From positions 47,113 through 111,112 of the forward strand of contig NZ_JAPNLJ010000027.1 in the NCBI RefSeq assembly GCF_026627445.1: DNA of 64,000 bases, written 5' to 3'. This DNA is from Streptomyces sp. H27-H1. GTDB taxonomy: Bacteria; Actinomycetota; Actinomycetes; Streptomycetales; Streptomycetaceae. Every line of letters begins with the position of its first letter. Position 1 is the first letter of the stretch. The notes under the pieces were generated by a model. It worked only from the letters and a program-made list of their open reading frames with translations. It was not told where the DNA came from and searched no databases. A program made the position numbers and the translations under genes. Shown in pieces: positions 57,420 to 64,000 of this stretch.

Positions 57420-58130
57420 TCAGGCGGGGAGGGTGTTGTGGTGCGAGCGGCGGCGGGCCGCGCTGAACAGGGCCTGGATCTGCGCCCCGGACTGCTCGAC
57501 GTCGTCGAGCGGGGAGGGGAAGGGGATCCGTACGTCGCGGTGGCCGCGCCGCTCCTCCAGGCGCAGGGTGATCCCGTACCGGTCCAGGGCGACGGGTATT
57601 GCGCGCAGGACCGCGGACTCGGCCCCCGCGCCCGTCGGCGGCTGCGGCCGGACCAGGCGCAGGAGGAGGGTGACGAGTTCGGCGTGGTCGTCGAGGAGAT
57701 GGGTGAGCATGCCGGCCTCGTAGGGGGCGAGCGGGTCGGGGCGGGCCGCGTCCAGCTCCTCGAGGCCGACGTACGAGCGGGCGCCGTCGGCGGTCTCCAG
57801 GACGGCTTGGCCGAACTCCACGCAGGTGGAGTCGGAGCTCTCGTCGGCGTAGGGCGTGAGCAGGTGTCCGACGAGGGTGACGCGGGCGCGCACGCGGTCC
57901 CGTACGGGGGTGGGCGCGATGTCTGTGAACTCCATCCGGATCGCGGGGCGGTGCTCGGCGCAGCCGGCCGGCGCGGCGGGGTGCAGGTGCAGTCGGCCGA
58001 GAGGGTCGGCGCCGTCGAGGTGGCGGACCTCCGTGCGCCGGCCGCCGGTGACGACGGTCATGGAGTGGGAGGCGGCCAGGACGGACCGGACCCGCTCGGC
58101 GTCGGTGGGCAGCGGCATGGGCAGGTGCAT
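57420..58130 (-). CDS. Iron-regulated DUF2470 protein (FMN split-barrel/HugZ-like)
   Basis: 236 aa. The C-terminal third has the DUF2470 pattern MLTHLLDDHAELVTLLLRLV, then ALDRYGITLRLEERRGHRDVRIPFPSPLDDVEQ. The N-terminal part resembles a split-barrel flavin-binding domain (RVRARVTLVGHLLTPYADE). Such proteins relate to HugZ-type heme-degrading enzymes, but the heme/flavin residues cannot be verified by eye. A perfect iron box lies 40 bp upstream of its ATG, making it the only member of the predicted iron regulon outside the main block. Confidence 0.8.
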   Translation of the reverse strand: MHLPMPLPTDAERVRSVLAASHSMTVVTGGRRTEVRHLDGADPLGRLHLHPAAPAGCAEHRPAIRMEFTDIAPTPVRDRVRARVTLVGHLLTPYADESSDSTCVEFGQAVLETADGARSYVGLEELDAARPDPLAPYEAGMLTHLLDDHAELVTLLLRLVRPQPPTGAGAESAVLRAIPVALDRYGITLRLEERRGHRDVRIPFPSPLDDVEQSGAQIQALFSAARRRSHHNTLPA

Positions 58131-58169
58131 GTGGATCTCCGGCGTCCCGAGTGGCGAGATGGCGTGTAC

Positions 58170-58188
58170 TTAGGTATGCCTAACCTAA
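58170..58188 (-). promoter_or_regulatory. DmdR iron box upstream of the DUF2470 gene
   Basis: Minus-strand TTAGGTTAGGCATACCTAA is one of the best iron-box matches in the window, 40 bp upstream of the ATG at 58130. Confidence 0.88.
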
Positions 58189-58281
58189 CCCATCTGCTGG
58201 GCGGGAGATAGTCGGCGGACGCGGGTCAGGTGCCTCGTGTCGGTGTTGGGCTGAACGGGTGAAACGCGAGAGGATGGGGGG

Positions 58282-58317
58282 ATGCACATGAAGCGCAAGG
58301 CCGAGGCGGCCTGGTGA
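58282..58317 (+). CDS. 11-codon upstream ORF coupled to the SepF-like gene
   Basis: ATG after AGGATGGGGG opens MHMKRKAEAAW and stops at a TGA overlapping the next gene's GTG (GTGA at 58314-58317). The SepF-like gene has no good ribosome site of its own, so coupling through this ORF is plausible. Confidence 0.45.
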   Translation: MHMKRKAEAAW

Positions 58318-58709
58318 GCAGGTACGACGTCACCGACGAACAGTGGGAGGGGCTCGCGCAGGTGGTCCCCCTGCGGAGCCGCAACGAGTGGCCCTCCCGG
58401 GTGGATCACCGCACGATCCCCACGGTTCCGGGGGCGTCCGCGGCGGAGCAGCGCCGCTTCGTGGTGATCAGGGTCCAGGTCTTCGCGGACGCGCGGGAGG
58501 TGGCGGAGTACCTGATCGCACAGATCCCGGTACTGCTCGACCTCACGGGCGCGGACGGCGAAGTGGCCAAGCGCATCCTGGACTTCAGCAGCGGCGTGGT
58601 CTTCGGGCTGGGCAGCGGGATGCACCGGGTCGACCGGAACGTCTTCCTGCTGGCGCCCGTCGGGACCGAGGTGGAGGGGATCGCGGCCGCGGCCGTCCCC
58701 CGATCGTAG
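58314..58709 (+). CDS. SepF-like protein (SflA/SflB-type paralogue)
   Basis: 131 aa, GTG start. A SepF core is evident: VIRVQVFADAREVAEYLIAQIPVLLDLTGADGEVAKRILDFSSGVVFGLGSGMHRVDRNVFLLAPV (about 48-118). The N-terminal membrane-binding amphipathic helix of true SepF is missing. Streptomyces carry, besides SepF, two SepF-like proteins (SflA, SflB) that counter ectopic Z-ring assembly; this is one of that kind. It is not next to ftsZ, as the main sepF would be. Confidence 0.85.
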   Translation: MSRYDVTDEQWEGLAQVVPLRSRNEWPSRVDHRTIPTVPGASAAEQRRFVVIRVQVFADAREVAEYLIAQIPVLLDLTGADGEVAKRILDFSSGVVFGLGSGMHRVDRNVFLLAPVGTEVEGIAAAAVPRS

Positions 58710-58733
58710 GAAGGTCCCGCGGGCGGAACGGTT

Positions 58734-58758
58734 CGCCGGACCCACGGGGGGTCCGGCG
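58734..58758 (+). terminator. 10-bp hairpin after the SepF-like gene
   Basis: CGCCGGACCC (58734-58743) pairs with GGGTCCGGCG (58749-58758) around ACGGG, 24 bp after the stop and 18 bp before the next ATG. Confidence 0.65.
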
Positions 58759-58776
58759 GGCCGTACCGTCCCGCGC

Positions 58777-60084
58777 ATGACTTCCCGCCTCGCCGTTCCC
58801 GCGACCGCCTCCGCGGTTCCCGCGGTGGCTTCTGCCGCCTCGGGCGTTCCCGTCGTGCCCGCCGCCGTACTCGCCGCCCCCGCGGGTCCGGGGTTAGCCG
58901 CCGCCCGGGTCCCGGCTCCGGCCGCGGCTCCGCAGCCGTCCGTGGTCGCCGTCGCAGGGGTGCATCTGCGTCCGGCCGTCACCGAGTTGCGGCTCTCCGC
59001 CTACGGCGCGCACCGCGGGGCCCGGTTCGCACTCGGCCCCGTCACCCTCTTCGCCGGGCCCAGCGGGAGCGGCAAGTCCCAGGTGCTGGAGGCTTACGGG
59101 GCGCTGGCCGCCCTGGCCTCCGGGGCCACCCTGGACGAGGTGTTCCCGGACCCGCGGGCCCGCATCCCCGACCGGGCGGCCCCCGACGCCGAGCAGCGGC
59201 GGGGGTTTCGCATCGGCTGTACGGTCGACGGCCCCGCCGGTCCGGTCCGGCTCGACCTCGCCGTCCAGGCGGAGCCCGCGCTGCGCATCGTCGGTGAACG
59301 TCTCTCGGTGGACGGGCAGGTCCTCCTCGCCACCGCGCTGCGCGATCCCGGTCGGCGGTCCGTCCAGGCCGCCTGGCTGACGGGCGGGGCCACCGGGGTC
59401 ACCCGGGCCCCGCTGCCCGACGACCGGCTCGGTACCGCCCTGCTCCCGCTGCGCGTGGCCGGGTCCACCGAGGGGCAGCGGCAGGTCCTGGCCGCCGCCG
59501 AGCAAGTGGTCGTCGCGCTGCGCTCGGTGTTCCCCTGCGACCCCCGCCCGGAGCGGATGCGGGAGCCGGTCGCGCAGGGGGAGGGGCGGCTGCTGGCCGA
59601 CTGCGGCAACCTGGCTGATGTGCTGCGCCGGACCCGCCTGGAGTGCGGCACCCGGTACGGACTGCTGACCGCGGCCGCCCGTACCGGCTGCGCCGGCTGG
59701 GTGGCCGGACTGGACGTACGGGCCCCCGAGGGCGGCCCGGTCACGGGCCTGCTGGACCGCGGCCCCGAGAGGCCGCCCACCGAGCTGTCCCGGCTGGGCG
59801 CGGGCGAACTCCGCTTCCTCGCTTTGGCGTTGGTGCTGCTGACCGGGCCGGGGGTGCTGGACGTGGACCCGGCGGCCGAACTGCTGTCCGCGCGGCAGAC
59901 GCTGACGGTCCTCGCGGACGGCTTCGACCGGGACCTGGACGCCCGGCAGGGCGCCGAACTGCTACGGCTGGCCGTACTGGCCTGCGGGCGCGGGCAGGTC
60001 AGACTGGCGGCCTCGGCGGGCGAGCCCTGCGCGACGGCCGCACGGGGGCTCGCCGGCGTCACGGTGGTAGACCTGGGCGCATGA
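58777..60084 (+). CDS. P-loop (AAA/SMC-type) ATP-binding protein
   Basis: 435 aa. A 60-residue Ala/Pro/Val-rich N-terminal stretch precedes LRLSAYGAHRGARFALGPVTLFAGPSGSGKSQVLEAYGALAAL, an ABC/SMC-style P-loop (Walker A GPSGSGKS at about 91-98). Towards the end, LSRLGAGELRFLALALVLLTGPGVLDVD takes the place of the signature and Walker B region, and VLADGFDRDLDARQGAELL follows. It resembles AAA_21-like ATPases. The function is unknown; it is ATGA-coupled to a MazG-like gene, so a joint role in nucleotide or DNA metabolism is possible. Confidence 0.75.
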   Translation: MTSRLAVPATASAVPAVASAASGVPVVPAAVLAAPAGPGLAAARVPAPAAAPQPSVVAVAGVHLRPAVTELRLSAYGAHRGARFALGPVTLFAGPSGSGKSQVLEAYGALAALASGATLDEVFPDPRARIPDRAAPDAEQRRGFRIGCTVDGPAGPVRLDLAVQAEPALRIVGERLSVDGQVLLATALRDPGRRSVQAAWLTGGATGVTRAPLPDDRLGTALLPLRVAGSTEGQRQVLAAAEQVVVALRSVFPCDPRPERMREPVAQGEGRLLADCGNLADVLRRTRLECGTRYGLLTAAARTGCAGWVAGLDVRAPEGGPVTGLLDRGPERPPTELSRLGAGELRFLALALVLLTGPGVLDVDPAAELLSARQTLTVLADGFDRDLDARQGAELLRLAVLACGRGQVRLAASAGEPCATAARGLAGVTVVDLGA

Positions 60085-60464
60085 GCGAAGAGAACCGGGA
60101 AGAGAAGGGGGCCGGCGAGCGGATCGACCGGCTCCAGCGGCGGCTGGCCGAGTTCGCTGCGGCGCGCGGGTGGGAGCCGTTCCACACGCCCAAGAACCTT
60201 GCCGTGGCGCTGAGTGTCGAGGCGGCCGAACTCGTCGAAATCTTCCAGTGGCTGACACCGGAACAGTCCGCGAAGGTCATGGAGAAGCCGGAAACCGCAC
60301 ACAGAGTGGCCGATGAGGTGGCTGATGTGCTCGCCTATCTGCTGCAGTTCTGTGAGGTTCTCGGGGTCGATGTGCTGGATGCGCTCGCCGCGAAGATCGA
60401 GCGGAACGAGCTGCGGTTCCCGGTCCCGGGTGCTTTGGGGGTAGACCGTCACTCTTCGGAGTGA
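60081..60464 (+). CDS. MazG-like nucleotide pyrophosphohydrolase
   Basis: 127 aa, ATG overlapping the preceding stop. All-alpha NTP pyrophosphatase of the RS21-C6/DCTPP1 type: FAAARGWEPFHTPKNLAVALSVEAAELVEIFQW (about 22-54) with the EAAEL..E metal site, then ADEVADVLAYLLQF (about 78-91) with the second E..D pair. It likely removes non-canonical dNTPs (house-cleaning). Confidence 0.9.
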   Translation: MSEENREEKGAGERIDRLQRRLAEFAAARGWEPFHTPKNLAVALSVEAAELVEIFQWLTPEQSAKVMEKPETAHRVADEVADVLAYLLQFCEVLGVDVLDALAAKIERNELRFPVPGALGVDRHSSE

Positions 60465-60469
60465 TGGCG

Positions 60470-60497
60470 TTATCCACAACCATGTTTGTGTCCACAA
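60470..60497. other. Two DnaA-box-like sequences in an intergenic gap
   Basis: TTATCCACA (60470-60478) is the classical DnaA box and TGTCCACAA (60489-60497) resembles the Streptomyces form. They lie in a 123-bp gap that also holds the promoter for the next gene. With only two boxes this is not an origin; it may be a DnaA titration or regulatory site, or chance. Confidence 0.35.
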
Positions 60498-60587
60498 TTT
60501 CCGAATACCCCTGGCTTTACCGGCCCGTTGCCCTCACTCTGGGTAGTGGAGAGAACGGCAAGATGTCGTGCGGACGGGGGACGGCAT

Positions 60588-61073
60588 ATGGACGCGGTAC
60601 GGCTCATCGCAGCCGGCCGGCACGCGCTGGCGCAGAGCGGGGCTGCTTGGGACATCGTGGGCGAGGCCTGGCAGGCACAGGCCCTCGCGCAGGGAGTGGG
60701 GAGCTGGCTGGCGGTCACCGGGCCGCCGGAGCTCAGATCGGAGGCACGGGGGCTGGGTGAAGCGGGGGGCAGAGGCTGCGGGGTACTCGACCGGGCGGCT
60801 CTGCGCGGAGAGGGCTACGCACCCGACCTCCCGCCCCGGGCGGCGCAGTTAACCGAGGTGACGGACGCGCGGCAGGCGCTGCTCGGGCTCCAGGCTCTGC
60901 TCGGTGAAGTGGGCATAGCGCTGGTCGGGGTGGCCTGTGGGACGGACGACGAGGGTCTGTACTGGCAGTGCATAGAGTCGATAGACGCGGCCGACGAGTC
61001 GAGCGACCGGGTCCGGGCGATCCTGCGGCGGATGGCCGTACGGGAGCGGGGCTCCGCCTCCGGCGTGGCCTGA
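60588..61073 (+). CDS. Streptomyces conserved protein (DUF6099-like)
   Basis: 161 aa from the ATG at 60588 after GGGGGA; an open frame continues upstream into the gap but lacks a ribosome site. It begins MDAVRLIAAGRHALAQSG and continues AWDIVGEAWQAQALAQGVGSWLAV, and has a C-terminal LVGVACGTDDEGLYWQCIESIDAADESSDRV. I believe it belongs to a Streptomyces-specific DUF (DUF6099). Function unknown; predicted cytoplasmic and largely helical. Confidence 0.7.
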   Translation: MDAVRLIAAGRHALAQSGAAWDIVGEAWQAQALAQGVGSWLAVTGPPELRSEARGLGEAGGRGCGVLDRAALRGEGYAPDLPPRAAQLTEVTDARQALLGLQALLGEVGIALVGVACGTDDEGLYWQCIESIDAADESSDRVRAILRRMAVRERGSASGVA

Positions 61074-61124
61074 CCCCGGAGGGGTTCGGGTGGGGTCCCG
61101 CCGCGCGCGACGGGACCCGGGCGG

Positions 61125-61412
61125 TCAGTAGGACCGGTGGGACGGGCGGTCTTCGCTCTCCGGGGCGCGGGCGCCCTGGGACAGCGCAGTGCCGGGGCTG
61201 CGGCCGGTGGAGGACTGGAGGTCGGCGTCGAGCTGTGAGAGGTCGGCGTTCAGCGCCGCCATCAGCTCTTCCATCTGCTGCAGCAGGCCCTTCGGTGCGC
61301 CGCCCTGGGCGGGTACCGCGGACTCCTGGCGTACGTGGTCGTGCGCTGCCTGCCCGGTCTGACAGTCCTGACGATGCTGCCAGGGGGGTTCCGGCGCGGA
61401 CTCCTGGGACAT
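61125..61412 (-). CDS. 95-aa small hydrophilic hypothetical protein
   Basis: From the ATG at 61412, 5 nt after GAGGAGG. Highly hydrophilic, with Gln/His-rich QHRQDCQTGQAAHDHVRQES and a short amphipathic helix GLLQQMEELMAALNADLSQLDADLQ (about 48-72) that could form a coiled coil. The longer frame upstream is Arg-rich noise. I do not recognise a family; the strong ribosome site supports it as a gene. The 222 bp between it and the IS607-like element hold no other gene. Confidence 0.6.
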   Translation of the reverse strand: MSQESAPEPPWQHRQDCQTGQAAHDHVRQESAVPAQGGAPKGLLQQMEELMAALNADLSQLDADLQSSTGRSPGTALSQGARAPESEDRPSHRSY

Positions 61413-61634
61413 GGCGGCCTCCTCGGCCCTGACCCTTCCGAGGCGGAAGGGTCGGCGGACGCCCCGGCGAGGCCGCCGGCGCGCGGGCCGGGCGGTCCGG
61501 CTCCGCCCGAGCAACGATCCCCCTCCGGGCTGGTCACTGGCGTGGGCGGCGGCGGACCGCCCGGTTGCCCAGATTCACCCGGCAGGGGTTTCAACTGCTG
61601 GCCCTCGAAGTCGGGTAAATGAGCTTAACCATGC

Positions 61635-62239
61635 ATGAGTGAGTGTCGTTGTCAGGGCGTGAATCTGACGGAATGGGCGAAGGCGCAGGGTGTGCATCCG
61701 CAGACCGCGTATCGCTGGTTCCCTGAGGGGGCGTTGCCGGTACCGGCCCAGCGTGTCGGCCCGCGCACGATCCTGGTGAACATCGAAGCGGTCACGATCC
61801 CGGAGGCCGTTGGCGGCCTTGGCCTGTACGCCCGTGTGTCCTCCCATGATCAGAAGGCTGATCTGGAGCGTCAGGTCGCGCGGTTGTCAGGGTGGGCTGC
61901 GCAGGCCGGTCACCGGGTCGTCCGTGTGGAGGCGGAGATCGGTTCCGGCATGAACGGCGGCCGGTCCAAGGCGAAGCGGCTGCTGGCCGATCCAGGCGTG
62001 ACGACAGTCGTGGTGGAGCACAAGGACCGGTTGGGTCGGATGAACGTGGAGCTGGTCGAGGCCGCGCTGTCCGCGCGGCGGGCCGTCGTCTGGTCATCCT
62101 GGACGGAGGCGAGGTCGAAGACGATCTCGTACGCGACATGGTGGAGGTGCTGACCTCCTTCTGTGCCCGGTTGTACGGGCGCCGCTCGGCGAAGGACCGT
62201 GCCCGTAAGGCTCTGGAAGCCGCGGCGGCCGATGGCTGA
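61635..62239 (+). pseudogene. IS607-type serine recombinase (TnpA), frameshifted
   Basis: Starts with a MerR-like DNA-binding domain (LTEWAKAQGVHPQTAYRWFPEGALP, about 9-33), then a small serine recombinase domain, GLYARVSSHDQKADLERQVARL, with the catalytic Ser at about 62-63 and VVVEHKDRLGR. The frame is lost near 62080; the expected C-terminus (RRLVILDGGEVEDDLVRDMVEV ... YGRRSAKDRARKALEAAA) continues in another frame to 62239. One indel therefore inactivates it unless there is programmed frameshifting. Confidence 0.85.
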
Positions 62240-64000
62240 GCCGAAGAAGGTGCTGCGGGCCATCGGCCGGACGTTCGTCGCCGACGGGCCGTCGGGGGTC
62301 AGCATCCGCGACCGGCTCAAGGGCCTCACCGCCGAAGACGAAAAGCTGTTGCGTCTGGTCGGCGCGCACATGGGACGCCTGGCCTCTGTCGATCTGAAGG
62401 CACGGTGCGACGACGCTCTGAAGCACTCCACGGACACGGGGGCTCACCGCAAGCGTGAGCTGACGTCCGTATCGTCGTCTCGCTGGGCGGGATCGGTCAC
62501 CACCAGCACCCATGACCAGTGGGGCCTGTCCCGTCGCGCACAGCACGCCCACCTGCAATCCCTTGACGCGAGCATCCGCATGCTCCGGCACCGCCTGTCC
62601 CTGCCGGTCGGGGAGAAGGGCAGCCGGGGCAAACCGGGCGGATACCGGTCCCGGCACGAATGGTTTACCAAGTCCCGCCGTCTGGCGTTCCTTGAGGACC
62701 GGTACGAGCGTGTACACACCGAGCGGGAAGCGGGCCGGGTGTCCGTGGTGCGCGGCGGCCGGAAGTTGCTCAACACCCGCCACAACCCAGCCGCCGCCCA
62801 ACTGACCGATACGCAGTGGCAGGAACGCTGGGAAGCGGCGCGCTGGTTCCTCAACGCTGACGGGGAATCCGGCAAGCGCTACGGCAACGAAACGATCCGT
62901 GTCACCCCCGACGGGGAGGTGTCGGTCAAGCTTCCTGCCCCGCTCACCGGCCTGGCGAACGCGAAGCAGGCCGGTACATCCTCGCCGCCGGCGTCACATT
63001 CCCGCACCGGGGCGAGGAATGGCGCGATCGGACCGAAGCGAACCGAGCGGTGGCGTACCGCATCCACCTCGGCATCGCCTCCGGCCGCTGGTACCTGGAC
63101 GCGTCCTGGACCCGCAAAGACCTTCCCGTCGTGCCGCTGGACACCCTGCGGGCCCATGGCGTGATCGGTGTGGACACCAACGCCGACCACCTCGCCGCGT
63201 GGCAACTCGACGCCCACGGCAACCCGGTGGGCGCACCACACCGCTTCGACTACGACCTGTCGGGCGCCGCCACCCACCGTGACGCGCAGCTCCGCCACGC
63301 TCTCACCCACCCGCTGCACTGGGCCAAAGCCACCGGCGCCCGCGCCATCGCGATCGAAGACCTCGACTTCACCGACTCCAAGTCCCGCGAGAAGCACGGC
63401 CGCAAGAAGCGATTCCGGCAGCTCATCTCTGGCATCCCCACAGGCAAGCTCCGCGCACGCCTGCTGAGCATGTGCGCGGAAGCCGGACTCGGCGTGATCG
63501 CCGTCGATCCCGCCTACACCAGCATGTGGGGCGCGCAGCACTGGCAGACCCCGCTGACCACCACAAGCCGCAAGACCAGCCGACACGCCGCCGCCTCGGT
63601 GGCCATCGGCAGGCGCTCCCTCGGACACCGGATCAGGCGACGGACGACACCGCCCCGCCAGCACCAGAGCGATGCTGGCGGGCATCGGACCGCCCAGGCC
63701 CGACCCGGCACCCGGGAGAGCGAGGGAAACCGCCCCCGCGTACCCGGACCACGGACACGATCCGATGGCGCCGGACGCGGCAGGAACGCGGTGGACCAGA
63801 ACGCCCAAAACCGTTCGGGGCGTTCGGCCGAGCACGAGTTCTGGCACCAGGACTCACTCCCGCTCAGTCTCTGGTGCTGTGGCCGGGAAGGTTTGCCGGG
63901 TCGCGGTGTCCGGTGCGGTGCATCGCAAGGCGGAGGGCCGAGGCTCGTACTGGACGTACTTGCCCGGTCCGACAACGCCGCGAGGTGCCGTGCCGGGCGC
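62232..64000 (+). pseudogene. IS607-associated TnpB, frameshifted and running off the window
   Basis: ATG at 62232, overlapping the end of tnpA. The first part (LRAIGRTFVADGPSGVSIRDRLKGLTAEDEKLLRLVG ...) runs in one frame to about 62966. The rest (RYILAAGVTFPHRGEEWRD, IGVDTNADHLAAWQLD with the first RuvC Asp, AIAIEDLDF with the Glu, and the late RHAAASVAIGRRSLG segment) continues in another frame from about 62969 to base 64000 without a stop. An indel near 62957-62968 splits the gene. The C-terminal end is not in the window. Confidence 0.82.

Larger units (their letters stand above)
61635..64000 (+). mobile_element. IS607-type element, decayed, truncated by window end
   Basis: A serine-recombinase tnpA and an overlapping tnpB in the same direction form the IS607 layout. 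Both reading frames are interrupted. The left end lies upstream of 61635 and cannot be fixed, because IS607 elements make no target duplication; the right end is outside the window. Confidence 0.8.

Overview
The window is a high-GC actinobacterial chromosome segment, almost certainly Streptomyces. It has third-position G/C bias, frequent GTG/TTG starts, ATGA/GTGA/TTGA start-stop overlaps and DmdR-type iron boxes. It also carries the coelichelin siderophore locus (cchA-K) known from S. coelicolor and a SepF-like paralogue of the SflA/SflB kind.

Layout. (1) 1-6900: the end of jetA plus complete jetB, jetC and jetD, a Wadjet-type SMC/Toprim anti-plasmid system of the DUF2397/DUF2398/TIGR02680/DUF2399 class. 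(2) 6863-29891: a complete coelichelin cluster: formyltransferase cchA, ornithine hydroxylase cchB, ferri-siderophore importer cchCDEF, asymmetric exporter pair cchG/cchI, trimodular NRPS cchH, esterase cchJ and MbtH protein cchK. The three adenylation codes read from cchH are DINYWGGIGK, DFWN(I)GMVHK and DMENLGLINK, matching formyl-hydroxyornithine, threonine and hydroxyornithine. (3) 29973-39874: a two-armed, iron-box-bounded block. The + arm is an isochorismatase-like gene, argC, argJ, an IS200/IS605-type tnpB insertion, argB and argD. The - arm is an amidohydrolase, a 76-aa protein, a 4'-phosphopantetheinyl transferase and a GNAT acetyltransferase. The arms converge on a 19-bp hairpin. It contains ornithine-making genes but no argG, argH or argR, so it looks like a dedicated, iron-controlled ornithine and carrier-protein-activation supply for coelichelin.

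(4) 39921-47890: an Lrp/AsnC regulator divergent from an L-asparaginase, then meaB, mutB, mutA and a ROK regulator (methylmalonyl-CoA mutase). (5) 48252-54618: a sulfur-scavenging operon (TauD-like dioxygenase, FMN reductase, SsuABC-like transporter, NtaA/DszA-type monooxygenase) preceded by a 33-codon Cys-rich leader ORF. (6) 54619-57385: an eroded region with a VOC protein, a TetR regulator and three reductase/dehydrogenase remnants. (7) 57420-61412: an iron-box-controlled DUF2470 protein, a SepF paralogue, a P-loop ATPase, a MazG-like pyrophosphohydrolase and two small Streptomyces proteins. (8) 61635-64000: an IS607-type element in which both the serine recombinase and TnpB are frameshifted; it runs off the window.

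Ten sites resembling the DmdR iron box (consensus TTAGGTTAGGCTNNCCTAA) tie regions 2, 3 and one gene of region 7 into one predicted iron regulon. All function calls come from reading motifs and gene order; no database search was run.
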